This document shows positions 53,701 through 62,836 of a stretch of DNA of 64,000 bases, one piece after another. A program made the position numbers and the translations under genes. The notes below the pieces were generated by a model, which did not search any database, was not told the DNA's origin, and saw only the letters and a list, made by a program, of their open reading frames with translations. Every line of letters starts with the position of its first letter. Position 1 is the stretch's first letter. Location of the stretch: NCBI GenBank assembly GCA_002085155.1, contig NASX01000003.1, positions 36,808-100,807 of the forward strand, in the 5' to 3' direction. This stretch comes from Sorangiineae bacterium NIC37A_2. Its GTDB lineage: Bacteria; Myxococcota_A; Polyangia; Polyangiales; Polyangiaceae.

Positions 53701-53847
53701 GCGGGTGATGCAAATGAAGCTGACCTTCCCGCTCTGGCGGAGGGAGGCCAGCTCGAGGGGCTGTTGGCTCGAACTGCAGCCCGGCGTGAGCGGGAGAGTC
53801 GACCCGAGGAGCAGGAGTCCGAAGAAAGCGCGTTTCTGAAAGGTCAT
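50794..53847 (-). CDS. Very large lipoprotein, unknown function
   Basis: A 1017-residue product from the ATG at 53847 (a GTG at 53853 overlaps the upstream stop). Lipobox LTPGC gives Cys 24. Many short beta-strand segments and aspartate-rich turns (VADPNHDMFALLTQKATGEV, FAYVLTSDGRVNVVDVEDYD) suggest one or more beta-propellers, and cysteine pairs suggest disulfides. It ends 10 bp before the mutS start and begins right after the next lipoprotein's stop, so all three probably share a transcript. Family not recognised. Confidence 0.75.
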   Translation of the reverse strand: MTFQKRAFFGLLLLGSTLPLTPGCSSSQQPLELASLRQSGKVSFICITRTGEGAPLDACPRGPIGSDGALTVADPNHDMFALLTQKATGEVAVIRVSSRSGVQQAQVLDADRSNPGKTPLRVGLEPEDIVTTRGGHASFVGVKQLGRPGIFGLPTKCIFEPVAGREQGVRDITTWPACALSSAPGDMAVVLDTQRVDGGSSLLCGGSAPPAPEGECATDLSEEIGAELGTQKLVVALPEEGKLVVLDAQELLSRTPGTFEPCAIEAELPLRADPPAQVTQSLPPDLKVEGSCLGDSVTYGPFDGPFASRPSGFAHDDETLFVGDSGAPLIHRVDVRDPCAPRELEPLVPTSFLSPERVVKTSRLALSPETNQGERFLYAVDQVGEQASSVMVFDVSEDALDRTPLVRPDSAWMPFEAPDRIEFAASVKDIAFVMAEDPPTNDEGVGAYGVECDPDPDAPLDSLGALARSDSGLVSGAGNVLRGIFAYVLTSDGRVNVVDVEDYDAACRRNARANTSSEFDFRGCRNDPVGTRYFTLDKTPDGVSTVTNEATCRAVVPHRARARGGRIGDGRRGLIITDDSVGRTGAPALVSLPRLALGGQGLPVSRRTLEGRKNPILLGVDFLSPGGSVDPAQVYVGTTLRVRDSLSSPLEIDPNRAEQASVVLPFVETRAYPPSDTVTVVYEGELDGLHSGGILTVDGDTARLVDFDANFCSSGVQDEQITRELAAIDFGLSGQPLDAFGKSRADYVQIVSKLLDERDAYWQKEGLACTDGGGFDTCDALFGDSDLQDLRPERDLTILSSTEDTLTVTPRSPYQGDPDNHLAMLRCCFPGPLAYRVRASRQWVVRGTSSGFQHPITSVESEDGSRVCALDCHPLKASRRGRVFELSNTACDNPDPNAAEPCGVGARGQDDPICAYDASRGAIDPRDQAGNCIYDGISRRFAVYRGLEPSVRGMTFSFEVSSGFVIDSVQLSTNQNAVLPVSLASAPWLNSVGVVDSATRGLLMVDVRAGIVVDQFF

Positions 53848-53849
53848 GA

Positions 53850-55580
53850 TCACTTTGCTGCGCGCGGAGGTTCAGGGAAACCGACCGTGGCCAAGGTCGC
53901 GCCGTAGGTGGTGGGATAACGTTGGTCGAGGCTGATCACGGCGACGTAGGAGTCCGTGAAATGCCCCACATAAAGGAGCGGGTGCACCTCGCCGCTCGCT
54001 TCGTCGAAGTTGTCGAAGGCGAGCCCCTGAGGGCCACGGCCCGTGTTGATCTGGGTGTCAAACTTGCCTCGAACGGGATCGAACACATAGATGACCGCTG
54101 CGTCGAAGCAGACCACAAAGAGTCTCGGCTCGACCTTCCCGCTCGGCGCCATCACGTGTCCGAGGAAGAGTTGCGCCGGGCCTTCTCCAACCGGGAAACT
54201 TTCCACCAAAGTGGGCAGCTCAGAGGAGCTATCCGTGAGAGCTTGCGGATCCATCCGCCCCACCACCACAGAGTTCGGCGAGCGGTTCGCGACGTAAACG
54301 GCGCGAGGGAGCAAGCGAGCCTCGAGGAGACAGTCGACGTCCCCTTCGGCGCAGCTTCGAGCTTTCTCCTCAAATGCGCTCGAATCGACGACAATCCCTC
54401 GCGAGTGAAGCCCCGGTGAGTTCAGACGCAAAGGCGCCCGGCCCACTTCGAGCAGTGCCCCGGGGTCTCCCTCCCGATCCTGGGACGGGAAAAAGCGCAG
54501 AAGTCGGACCTCGGCGAGGTCGCGGAACGTCATCAGGAATCCGGTGCGCGACTCAGGATCGTCGCTCGCGAACGCCCCGGGCAGCGCGTCGATGCTGACG
54601 GGGCTGCCGAGGGTGGATCGGTAGACGGCGGCGAGCCTCGCCCCTTCCGCCCAATCATGAACGTAGGCGCTCACAGCTCGATCCGTCTGATGAGTGACGG
54701 CGAGAACTGACCCGTCCTTGGAGGCGGTGATCGAAAACGGATCCACAGGCGCCTTCAGGGTCTCACCGGTCTCGTAGTCGGCGATGACATCGGGGTTTTC
54801 GTAGGTGCGATAGTCGTCCGAGCAGATGTTTCGGCGCCCTTGACCGCAGCGCAGCTTGCCGTCCTCGACGTCGACCCAATGCAGAGCCGAATCTCCCCGC
54901 GAAGGAACGAAGAGGCGCTCACTCGGTCCCTCGTCCACATCGGACGGGCGCGTGAGCATCACAGCATCCGTCGCAAAAGCGGGGATCTGCACGACGTCGC
55001 GGACGAGGCTGCCCTTACCGTCTGCGGGGTTCTCAAGGTCGACGGGAGCACAAAGTCCCGGAGAGGAGGCGCGCAGCGAAACTGTCTTGAGGCCGAGACC
55101 TCGACAGGGGTCGAGCGCATGGGGCCCGGTGGTCGAAACGCAGAGGTAGGAAGGACGACCTTCGTTTTGCTTGGTGGGCTCGGTGTCGCACTTGCTCTCC
55201 GCCTCGAGCGCCTGACACTCAGAGTCGGCCTTGCACGGCTTTCCTGCGAGCTCCCGGAGGCGAGCGAGGGAGAGAGAGTGGATCGTTCCGTGGTTGTACT
55301 GGAGATCGAAATCACTCCCCACGACGAAGAGGTGGGCCTTTTGGCTGTCGGTCGTGAGAGCGACGGGAAAGTAAAGAACGTCCGTCGGAGGTACGACACC
55401 ATCACCCGGGGGGACACAAGCCCCGAGCGAAAGCCAGCTCGCGCTCACGATCGCCGCACGAAAGCCAATTCGAGAGCGCGCTCGAGCGCTGCGAGACTCC
55501 GCGCGCGAACCCGTGGAGCCCAAGGCGCTGTCGGTAGGGCATCCGGCGGGAGGCACGGAACGATCGGTAGTGAGCTTCAT
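53850..55580 (-). CDS. Large lipoprotein, beta-propeller-like, unknown function
   Basis: The frame is open to 55997, but only from the ATG at 55580 does a signal appear: basic region, hydrophobic core and lipobox SLGAC (Cys 55). 576 residues. Features include a Cys-rich CKADSECQALEAESKCD and repeated V-x-V-A/D segments (SAYVHDWAEGARLAAVYR, GPQGLAFDNFDEASGEVHP, YVAVISLDQRYPTTYG), the pattern of YVTN/NHL-like beta-propellers. It is the first of the two-lipoprotein plus mutS unit. Confidence 0.75.
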   Translation of the reverse strand: MKLTTDRSVPPAGCPTDSALGSTGSRAESRSARARSRIGFRAAIVSASWLSLGACVPPGDGVVPPTDVLYFPVALTTDSQKAHLFVVGSDFDLQYNHGTIHSLSLARLRELAGKPCKADSECQALEAESKCDTEPTKQNEGRPSYLCVSTTGPHALDPCRGLGLKTVSLRASSPGLCAPVDLENPADGKGSLVRDVVQIPAFATDAVMLTRPSDVDEGPSERLFVPSRGDSALHWVDVEDGKLRCGQGRRNICSDDYRTYENPDVIADYETGETLKAPVDPFSITASKDGSVLAVTHQTDRAVSAYVHDWAEGARLAAVYRSTLGSPVSIDALPGAFASDDPESRTGFLMTFRDLAEVRLLRFFPSQDREGDPGALLEVGRAPLRLNSPGLHSRGIVVDSSAFEEKARSCAEGDVDCLLEARLLPRAVYVANRSPNSVVVGRMDPQALTDSSSELPTLVESFPVGEGPAQLFLGHVMAPSGKVEPRLFVVCFDAAVIYVFDPVRGKFDTQINTGRGPQGLAFDNFDEASGEVHPLLYVGHFTDSYVAVISLDQRYPTTYGATLATVGFPEPPRAAK

Positions 55581-55662
55581 CGGCAAGAAATTCGGGCAGG
55601 TGGTCGCGCTAGCGAAAAATGCCGCCCACTGGTACCGACGAAACTGGGCTCTGAAAAGACTA

Positions 55663-55773
55663 GGCAGGCCTTCGGGGCTGAAAAAGCGAGGGGCCCCGCC
55701 AGCGTGGTCGCTGGGGTGCGGGGGCCTCGGTCGTCGGCAGGCCTTCGGGGCTGAAAAAGCGAGGGGCCCCGCC
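55663..55773. repeat. Two 38-bp direct repeats with terminator-like minus-strand sequence
   Basis: Exact copies at 55663-55700 and 55736-55773 (begin GGCAGGCCTTCGGGGCTGAA). Read on the minus strand each ends GGGGCCCC then CGCTTTTTC, so each could form a hairpin followed by five T. In copy one the surrounding bases (55688-55729) extend the stem further. Confidence 0.85.
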
Positions 55774-55826
55774 GCTTCGCCCCCGAATGGACCGGAAAGC
55801 AGGCGCGCCCGCCCTTCGCACGCTGC

Positions 55827-55881
55827 ACAAAACGACGAACGCGCCGTGACGAAGACCAGGCCTTCGTCCTTGGCGCGTTCG
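55827..55881 (-). terminator. Extended hairpin after the 57-aa protein gene
   Basis: Outer arms CGAACGCGCC (55836) and GGCGCGTTCG (55872), inner arms GACGAAG and CTTCGTC, followed on the minus strand by GTTTT. It lies about 20 bp after the stop at 55900. Confidence 0.6.
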
Positions 55882-55899
55882 CGTCGAAAAAACGATCCT

Positions 55900-56073
55900 T
55901 TACAGCTCGAAGATGACCACTCCGCGGGGCACGTCGATTTCCGCGTCGGGCTCCACACGCGGCCGCATGGGCGGCATATCGTCGAGAGGAAGCTCAAGGC
56001 GGGGCTGCTCCTCGGACCTCTTCTTCTGCTCCTCGCGCTGACGGATTTGCTCGATGATGAAGGGGGGTAGCAT
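55900..56073 (-). CDS. Small 57-residue conserved-looking protein
   Basis: ATG at 56073 preceded by AGAGG. The product starts MLPPFIIEQIRQREEQKK, then a proline-rich middle (QPRLELPLDDMPPMRPR) and ends DVPRGVVIFEL. I recall a family of similar length and with the same MLPPFII start and VVI-acid-L end in myxobacterial genomes. No signal peptide or membrane segment. It lies between the lipoprotein gene and the DUF4350 gene and is read away from DUF4350. Function unknown. Confidence 0.7.
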   Translation of the reverse strand: MLPPFIIEQIRQREEQKKRSEEQPRLELPLDDMPPMRPRVEPDAEIDVPRGVVIFEL

Positions 56074-56395
56074 TCGACCTCTTTTCCGCGGGTGGCACCG
56101 CCGGGCCGAAACCCTGCGATTACTTCGCGCTAGTTAATCTAACCAAGATTCCGGGCTGCGCAATGTCTGCATGACCCGGGAGACGATTCTGCGAATCTGG
56201 CCTCATTTCAGGCCAACGTCCGCTGACCACCTGAACTTGAGTCCCGAAGTGCACACGCGCAAGGGACCGGGGAGCCGCCCTCGTCCCCGAGCCGCGGAGA
56301 CCTCTCATTTTTCCGGAGCTCTTCGGCGGGTTTTGCTGTGCTTTTTTGAGCGCACTCAATTTTGAGATGCGCTCTAGGCAGTCACGCTGAAAAAG
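56074..56395. promoter_or_regulatory. Divergent intergenic region with an inverted repeat at 56348-56374
   Basis: About 320 bp between the 57-aa gene and the DUF4350 gene. A dyad GAGCGCA-CTCA-N4-TGAG-A-TGCGCTC sits at 56348-56374, about 20 bp before the DUF4350 start, in a good place for an operator. No other feature is seen. Confidence 0.45.
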
Positions 56396-57757
56396 GTGAG
56401 ACTCGAGTGGCCCTGGCCTATGGGAAAAGGACAAAGTCTTCGAGGGGTCACGAGACCAAGGCGCCACTGGACCCAAGCCTGGGCCTCATTCCTCCTCGCA
56501 GGGAGCCTCGGCCTGCCGCAGAGCCTCGCCCAGGGAGAAGAACGGACGAACTCTGATCTCACCGCGCGAAACTCGGGGTGGGACGGTTACAGTGAGGCTC
56601 TCGAGGTCATCCGCCAGGAGCTCGGCACGCACCGGGTCGAACCGCGTGCTGTCCTCGACTTCGACGCGCTCCGTCCGGAGGATGCGGTCATCATCACCCA
56701 CCCCGAGGTGCACCTCGACGATGACTCGCTGATGCGCTTCCTGTCGGAGGGAGGACGCCTCCTGATCCTGGATGACTTCGGAACGAGCGGACCGCTGCTC
56801 AGCCGCTTTCAGATCCAAAGGGAACCGAATCACATCCGAGATGCTCGCCGTTACGTCGCGCGAAACCCTGCGCTCGCCGTAGCCAGCCCTGCGACCCGAC
56901 CAAGCGACGACGGAACTTGGATCCGTCACCCGACGACGGAGGGAGTCCGCGAGGTCATCACGAACCACGCGGTCGCCCTTTCCTACCCCGAGCTTACGCC
57001 ACTGCTCGAGGTCGAGACCACCCAAGGCAAAAAGACCCTGGCGGCGACTGGCGTGATCGAAGGCAAAGGGCGACTCGTCGCCATCGGCGACTCGTCCCTC
57101 TTCATCAACCTGATGCTCAGGTACCCAGGCAACCGCAGGTTTCTCGCCCAGCTCGCGCGCTACCTCGTTGAGCGGGACACCGACGCCCAAGGGGGCAAGC
57201 TCTATTTGCTCTCAGGCCACTTCGAACAGAAGGGAACCTTCGGCCAGAGCCGCCCTGGTGAAGAGCTCGCGCAGCGACTCCGTCATTTGCGCGAGGAACT
57301 CCAGCGGATCCGACAGGAGGGCTTGCCAGGCCAGATGGCGACCTTCCTCGCCGCCCTCTTGGCCCTCGGGCTCGTCGGCCTCGAACTCCGTGGGGCACGC
57401 CCCGACGCGAGAGTCCGTACCCCGAGCTTCGTCCAGAGCGACTCGACTCGGACCTCCGAACCTCGAGATCGAGCTCACGAGGATGCGCTCCTGCTGGCGG
57501 AACTCCGCTCAGCCTTGGAACTGGGCCTGGTGAGCGAGATGGGCAGAAACATGCAGCCCGAAGCGGCGCTCGAAGAGCTGTCTCCAGAGCTTCGGGAGAC
57601 GGGCAAGCGCCTTTTCAGCGAGTTTTTGGGGTTGACTTCGAACCGGCCCCCAAATGGACTCACCCCTACGGAGCTCTCTCGCCTCTCCAGCGAAGTTCTC
57701 ACCTTGATCCAACACCTCTCTCGGAGTTCCACCCGACGTTCCTCGCCCCATGGATGA
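56396..57757 (+). CDS. DUF4350 domain protein
   Basis: A 453-residue protein with a signal or first membrane segment (about 28-46), an extracytoplasmic DUF4350 domain ([20 protein letters not shown], then [20 protein letters not shown]), and a second membrane span near 315-335 ([20 protein letters not shown]) followed by a cytoplasmic tail. Start GTG at 56396; an ATG at 56420 is possible. DUF4350, MoxR and DUF58 genes commonly occur together. Its stop overlaps moxR by 8 bp. Confidence 0.8.
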   Translation: MRLEWPWPMGKGQSLRGVTRPRRHWTQAWASFLLAGSLGLPQSLAQGEERTNSDLTARNSGWDGYSEALEVIRQELGTHRVEPRAVLDFDALRPEDAVIITHPEVHLDDDSLMRFLSEGGRLLILDDFGTSGPLLSRFQIQREPNHIRDARRYVARNPALAVASPATRPSDDGTWIRHPTTEGVREVITNHAVALSYPELTPLLEVETTQGKKTLAATGVIEGKGRLVAIGDSSLFINLMLRYPGNRRFLAQLARYLVERDTDAQGGKLYLLSGHFEQKGTFGQSRPGEELAQRLRHLREELQRIRQEGLPGQMATFLAALLALGLVGLELRGARPDARVRTPSFVQSDSTRTSEPRDRAHEDALLLAELRSALELGLVSEMGRNMQPEAALEELSPELRETGKRLFSEFLGLTSNRPPNGLTPTELSRLSSEVLTLIQHLSRSSTRRSSPHG

Positions 57758-58712
57758 CAATCATCTCGCCGGGACTGCTCCCGCCCCCCATGAAATCCTG
57801 GACGCTCTCCGCCGGGAGGTCAGTCGCTCCTATATCGGCAGCCCAGAAGCTCTCGAGACGCTCATGATCGCGCTCTTGGCCGGCGGTCACGTGCTCATCG
57901 AAGGCGTTCCTGGAGTCGCCAAGACTACGCTGGCCAAGAGCTTCGCCGAAGCCCTCAGCCTCGACAGTCGCCGCATCCAGTTCACCCCCGATCTGCTCCC
58001 CTCCGACATCACCGGGACCTTCGTCCTCGATCCGCGCGTGGGTTCCTTCAGCATCCGCAAGGGCCCCCTCTTCGCCCACATCGTGCTGGCGGACGAGATC
58101 AACCGTGCTCCAGCCAAGACCCAGTCCGCTCTGCTCGAAGCGATGCAAGAGGGACAAGCCACCCTCGAGGGAGAACGCCTGCCCCTGCCGGACCCTTTTA
58201 TGGTCATCGCGACCCAAAATCCGATCGACCTTGAGGGCACCTATCCCCTCCCCGAAGCCCAGCTCGACCGCTTTATGATGCGCCTCGTGCTCGGCTATCC
58301 CGACGCGGATTCCGAGCTGCTCATGCTCCGCACCCACCAAAGCGCGCCTCCCACCATCACTCCGCGCCTCACGCCGGACATGGTCCACGCGCTTCAAGCC
58401 CACACGCGCGACGTTCACGTCGAAGACGATATCTACCGTTACATTGTCGATCTGACCCGCTTCACCCGCAGGCATCCCAAGGTGCGCCTGGGAGCGAGTC
58501 CGCGCGCCTCCCTCGCCCTGACCCAGGCCGCCAAGGCCCGCGCAGTGCTCTCCGGCAACGACTACGTGAGCCCCGATGACGTGCGCAGGGTGGTCGTTCG
58601 CGTGCTCGCCCACCGCATCATCGTCTCCGCGGAGAGCGAAGATGAAGCCTTTGTCGACCGAGCGATCGTGGAAGAAGCCCTGGAGCGAGTCCCCTATTCG
58701 CGGGGCCTCTGA
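57750..58712 (+). CDS. MoxR family AAA+ ATPase
   Basis: A 320-residue AAA+ chaperone-like ATPase. Walker [15 protein letters not shown], Walker [17 protein letters not shown], sensor 1 [20 protein letters not shown] and a C-terminal lid with [15 protein letters not shown]. MoxR proteins help mature membrane or periplasmic complexes and act with VWA partners. The usual partner DUF58 lies immediately downstream but in the opposite orientation, sharing 19 bp of tail. Confidence 0.93.
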   Translation: MDDNHLAGTAPAPHEILDALRREVSRSYIGSPEALETLMIALLAGGHVLIEGVPGVAKTTLAKSFAEALSLDSRRIQFTPDLLPSDITGTFVLDPRVGSFSIRKGPLFAHIVLADEINRAPAKTQSALLEAMQEGQATLEGERLPLPDPFMVIATQNPIDLEGTYPLPEAQLDRFMMRLVLGYPDADSELLMLRTHQSAPPTITPRLTPDMVHALQAHTRDVHVEDDIYRYIVDLTRFTRRHPKVRLGASPRASLALTQAAKARAVLSGNDYVSPDDVRRVVVRVLAHRIIVSAESEDEAFVDRAIVEEALERVPYSRGL

Positions 58713-60229
58713 TGGGATACGGCGAGGACCTTCACGCCGCGGGCCCTCAGGATTTTGCGTGACTCGATGAGCCCCGCCTCGAGTCGAGCCCGCTTCACCC
58801 GGCGGAAGACCTCGCTCCGTTCCGGCTCAGCCTCGCTCACTTCCATCGAAGAACCGACAGCGTGGAACCAGACGCTGGTCCCTCTTGTCACGACCCGTTC
58901 CAGCGCAGACAAGAGCTCCTTGGGGCTGTGGGCGTCCGGCGGTGGCCCCACCACAATCACCTCACCAGCTCTTCCACTCTTGAACGTCCGCTCCCCGAGG
59001 ATGGCCGCGAGCCGCCGCTCGCTGCGCGGCCGCTCATCGGTATCAAGAGGTGGTGAGTCGATCCCGAAAGCGCGCAAGTACGTTCGGAGCGCTCTCTCGT
59101 GAGGCGAGGCGGCGAAGATGGGCTGGGGCTCGTACGGAGCGCCGCGCGTCAGGGCCTCGAGCTGCTCCGTCGAAACGGGCTGACGGCCGCCGTCCGCCAG
59201 GCGAGGATCGAGGGCGCTGATGTGCTCAAGGGCGAGCTGCTCCAGCTCAAAGATGGACAGGGCGCTCCTGTCTGCGTCGGCGGTGTGCACCTCTTCGGTG
59301 AGCGCGAGCCGCATTCTGAGCCACTGGCGACGACCTGGTTCGGGGTGGATGCGGACGAGCTCGCGACCTGCATAGACGATGAGCCCGACGCGCTGTCCTG
59401 CCTCAAGGCGCGCTCGAATCAAGCTTGCCGCGTGCTCAAGGGCGCTTTCTTTGGGGGTCTTGCCGGGGGTGCCGCGCGAAAGTTCGAGCGAAGCGTCCAG
59501 GAGCACCCAGACATCAGCGTCGAACTTCTCCTCGGTCTCGACGACGAGCAACTTGCCCCGGCGAGCGGAGGGCTTCCAAGCAATCCGCCGGAAGGGATCG
59601 CCAGGACGATGTTCCCGGAGCTCTCGGAATTCCGCGATTTCTCGCGAAAGCACCGTGCGCCGAGGCTGGGCCTGGCAGCGATTGCCCTTGATCGCGCGCG
59701 CACCGAGCACGTGACTCTCGGGCGCCGTGAGAATCACAAGGGGATTCGAGAAGAGCAGCGGGACGACGAACAATCCAGGAGCGCGTGAGGTCTTGATCGA
59801 GAGACCGAAGACTCCGCAAGGTCCTGCGCAATAGGACGTGAGCTCCACGCGAACCCGAACACTGGCTCCTCGTGGAATGATCCCGGAGCGCGGCGTCACA
59901 CGGGCCTCCATGCCCGCCGCATGCATGAGCGCGAGCTCGGAAAACTCGAGAGGCCTCGAGTCGCGGTTGGTCAGGATCGCGAATACCTCGAGCGGTGCTC
60001 CGCGCACCGCTGGGATCAGCCGGCGGCGGTCGTCCCAGACCATCTCGAAACCGCTCGCGCGGGAGCGGGCCGCTCCCCATTTTGCGGCGGCGCGCGCGAG
60101 CACCACTCCCAAGAGGAGCGCCCCACCCCAAAGCACAGCCACCGGGCGGGAGAGACCGATCCCCGTGAGCGTACAGGCCGCACCCAAGAGGGTGAGGTGA
60201 AATGCACTTCGGGTCGGCACGACCTGCAT
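58694..60229 (-). CDS. DUF58 domain protein with VWA-like region
   Basis: A 511-residue protein. Two N-terminal membrane spans (about 11-45), then an Ig-like region and the DUF58 motif [19 protein letters not shown], followed by a VWA-like strand [17 protein letters not shown]58 proteins associate with MoxR ATPases. Here the gene is convergent with moxR and its 3' end overlaps it by 19 bp, unlike the usual same-strand operon. Confidence 0.88.
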   Translation of the reverse strand: MQVVPTRSAFHLTLLGAACTLTGIGLSRPVAVLWGGALLLGVVLARAAAKWGAARSRASGFEMVWDDRRRLIPAVRGAPLEVFAILTNRDSRPLEFSELALMHAAGMEARVTPRSGIIPRGASVRVRVELTSYCAGPCGVFGLSIKTSRAPGLFVVPLLFSNPLVILTAPESHVLGARAIKGNRCQAQPRRTVLSREIAEFRELREHRPGDPFRRIAWKPSARRGKLLVVETEEKFDADVWVLLDASLELSRGTPGKTPKESALEHAASLIRARLEAGQRVGLIVYAGRELVRIHPEPGRRQWLRMRLALTEEVHTADADRSALSIFELEQLALEHISALDPRLADGGRQPVSTEQLEALTRGAPYEPQPIFAASPHERALRTYLRAFGIDSPPLDTDERPRSERRLAAILGERTFKSGRAGEVIVVGPPPDAHSPKELLSALERVVTRGTSVWFHAVGSSMEVSEAEPERSEVFRRVKRARLEAGLIESRKILRARGVKVLAVSHQRPRE

Positions 60230-60344
60230 GGAGGGCGATCAGAGCGAAATGCAGCGCTGAGCGCAACGCGAGCTCCGCCGAGGGCTGGGCGCGCGCGCCG
60301 TCTGAAAGAGAGCGTGTTTTCGCCCGAGCCGCCGGCGCGGTAAC

Positions 60345-62087
60345 ATGGGGCGAGGAGCCCGATTGAGACGAACGTTTTTTGTGGCTCTGTGCGTGCTGCT
60401 CCTTTCTGGGTCAGTCTCCGCACATGAGCGCTCGGACCTCGAGAAGTCGCTGATCGCCGAGGCGCTCCACGAGCTCAAGCTGGAGGAAGAGCCCGACCCG
60501 GAAGGAAAGATCATCGAAGGCGTCGAGATCTACACGGTCGAGGTCTTTGATGATCGCGATCCGATCCCGAACTGGATCAACTGGCTCCATGGAACCTCCC
60601 GTCCTCGCATGGTCGAGCGAGAGCTGCTCCAGACGCCGGGCCAGAGGTACGACCGGCTCAAGATTGAGGAAAGTGAGCGCAACCTGCGCGCACTCCGCCA
60701 GCTTTCCCTCGCAAACATCGTCGCGGCTCGCGGCGAGAAGGATGGGCATGTTCGGCTGGTCGTCATCACCAAAGACGTCTGGAGCTTGCGGCTGAACTCA
60801 GACATCCAAGCAGGGAGCAATGGGCTCGAGCTCCTGCTCCTCAATCCCTCGGAGGAGAACATCGCGGGCACTCACACCTCGGTGGGCCTCATTTACCAAT
60901 ACGAACGTTACCGAGACACCTTCGGCGGCCGCTTCGTTTACCCGCGCATCGGCGGCAGCCGCTTCCAAAGCGCGATCGAGGTCAAGGTGTTCGAGGCGCG
61001 AGAACCTCGACAGGCCGAAGGCAGCGCGGGCACCTTCCTCTACTCCTTACCTCTCTTCTCCCGCTATTCGAAATGGGGATTTTCTACGCGGATCGACTGG
61101 CTCGCCGAGACCACGCGCTACCTCCGGCAAAACGAGCTCAGATCCGTGGAGGTCGACGTCGACGGAGAGTCGACTTCGGTTCCTTGGCTCTACCAGACCG
61201 ATCATCTGTTCGGCCAAATCGCGGGCGTGCGCTCCTTCGGAGTGAACCAAAAATTCGACATCCGCTTCGGCATCGAGGCAGACCGGGACCGCTACCGCGC
61301 GGAACATCTCCCCGAAGGCAGTGAGCTCCGACGCGTCTACGAGGCCTCCCGTTTCGTGCCGATGAGCAACGTGGAACTTCGCCCCTTCGTCCGATTCAGC
61401 GCCTATGAGGCGCGGTTCCACCGAGTCGTTGGCATGGAGACCTTGGGCCTCCAGGAGGACATTCGCGTTGGGTATTCGATCGATCTTTCGACCTGGGTGG
61501 GTTCGACCGAATTCGGTTCCACGCGCGATCTGTGGGGCATCTCATCCAGTGTCGGGTACGCCCTGCCTTGGCAGACAGGGCTCATCTCGGCTCGCCTTTC
61601 GAGCAGCATCACGCTCGGTTCTGAGCAAAGGAACGACGCTCTCTTCGTCGCAAGCGCGCGGCTCGCCTCACCTTGGCTCGGGTTCGGACGCTTCCACATC
61701 GACTTCGACCTGGCGAGTCGCCCCGAGAACTATCGACGGGTGGGACCGTTTGTGCTCGGTGGGAACAACCGGCTCCGCGGTTATCCCTCCTCGTCCATTT
61801 ATGGCCGCGATCAGATGGTGACGAACTTTGAGTTTCGCTCGACGTCGGTCGACATTCTTTCAGCCCAGACAGGGCTGTCGGTTTTTTACGACCTCGGTGA
61901 CTCACCCGACGTCCTCGCGGAATGGAAAGCGCACCACGGGGTTGGCGTTGGACTCCGCATCCTCTTCCCCCAAGCAAACCGGGAGGTCCTCCGCCTCGAC
62001 TGGGGGTTCCCGCTCGGCGATCCCGCACTACCCGTATGGCCGGGGTCCTTTTTCATCACCTTCGGACAAGCCTTCGCGCTCCCTTGA
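60345..62087 (+). CDS. Omp85-superfamily outer-membrane protein with one POTRA-like domain
   Basis: A 580-residue protein with a Sec signal (FFVALCVLLLSGSVSA). One POTRA-type domain (about 60-140: LLQTPGQRYDRLKIEESERN, GHVRLVVITKDVWSL) precedes a long beta barrel (GGNNRLRGYPSSSIYGRDQM, VGLRILFPQANREVLRLDWG, final FFITFGQAFALP with C-terminal aromatic pattern). It resembles BamA/TamA-related surface antigens but has fewer POTRA domains. Cargo unknown. Confidence 0.82.
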   Translation: MGRGARLRRTFFVALCVLLLSGSVSAHERSDLEKSLIAEALHELKLEEEPDPEGKIIEGVEIYTVEVFDDRDPIPNWINWLHGTSRPRMVERELLQTPGQRYDRLKIEESERNLRALRQLSLANIVAARGEKDGHVRLVVITKDVWSLRLNSDIQAGSNGLELLLLNPSEENIAGTHTSVGLIYQYERYRDTFGGRFVYPRIGGSRFQSAIEVKVFEAREPRQAEGSAGTFLYSLPLFSRYSKWGFSTRIDWLAETTRYLRQNELRSVEVDVDGESTSVPWLYQTDHLFGQIAGVRSFGVNQKFDIRFGIEADRDRYRAEHLPEGSELRRVYEASRFVPMSNVELRPFVRFSAYEARFHRVVGMETLGLQEDIRVGYSIDLSTWVGSTEFGSTRDLWGISSSVGYALPWQTGLISARLSSSITLGSEQRNDALFVASARLASPWLGFGRFHIDFDLASRPENYRRVGPFVLGGNNRLRGYPSSSIYGRDQMVTNFEFRSTSVDILSAQTGLSVFYDLGDSPDVLAEWKAHHGVGVGLRILFPQANREVLRLDWGFPLGDPALPVWPGSFFITFGQAFALP

Positions 62088-62251
62088 GCAGAGCCCCCCG
62101 GGTGGCCTTCGGTCCGAGCCGGGTGGCCTCCCTCCAGGTCAGACGGGGAGGCGGATTTCGGGCCGAACGGTGCGGCAGACTCGCGCTTCATGCTTTTTCG
62201 TGAAATCGTCTTCCCAGCGGGTCACACCGTTTGTTTAACTGCTCAGAATCG

Positions 62252-62806
62252 ATGGTTCTTCGGACGGGTCCCGGGATCGGGAGGCAGGTCGGGGCTTGGC
62301 TCACGACCCTCGTCGCTAGCGCGACGGTCGCGGGATGCCTGATCTCACCGCCTCCGGATTTCGAGGATCCCTCTCCTGGGCGTCCGAACATTTCGATGGG
62401 GCTCGTCGTCCCCGCTCCCTGGCAGATCCTCCCCATCGAGCGGAACGGTCCGGGGGTCCTGTTCACGATCCCCTTCGAGGCCGATGACGCGGGCGAGAAG
62501 GTCATCATGCAAGCCTGGCTGAATTGGGGGCTCGCCGACGAGCAGGCGATCGTCCAAAGGTCCTGGGAAGCCCAGGCCGATCTCGCGCACCAGATCTCCT
62601 GGACCTGGAACCCCACCCTTGCGATCCCCGAAGGCTGTCAACAGCTCACGATCCTGATCACTCACGAATCGAACATCTCAGACTCGACCCCGATCAAGCC
62701 CATCGATCCTGAGCTCACCGGTTCCATCACCTTCTGGCTGAACGTCGATCCGGACCCCGGCGCCCCCGGCACTCTCTCCCAATGCCCGCTCCCCTCGCCT
62801 GAATAA
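62252..62806 (+). CDS. Putative lipoprotein, unknown function
   Basis: ATG at 62252; signal with lipobox TVAGC (Cys 29); mature part about 155 residues, with a Pro-rich start (SPPPDFEDPSPGRPN) and beta segments (NGPGVLFTIPFEADD, QLTILITHESNISD, SITFWLNVDPDP). Ig-like fold plausible. No family recognised. Convergent with the LysM gene. Confidence 0.7.
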   Translation: MVLRTGPGIGRQVGAWLTTLVASATVAGCLISPPPDFEDPSPGRPNISMGLVVPAPWQILPIERNGPGVLFTIPFEADDAGEKVIMQAWLNWGLADEQAIVQRSWEAQADLAHQISWTWNPTLAIPEGCQQLTILITHESNISDSTPIKPIDPELTGSITFWLNVDPDPGAPGTLSQCPLPSPE

Positions 62807-62836
62807 GAAAGGGCGGGCGCCTTCGACGCGCCGCTC

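Noticed and set aside
55581-55997. Upstream extension of the second lipoprotein frame
   Set aside because: Covers the 38-bp repeats and hairpins and overlaps the 57-aa gene; no signal peptide until the ATG at 55580.
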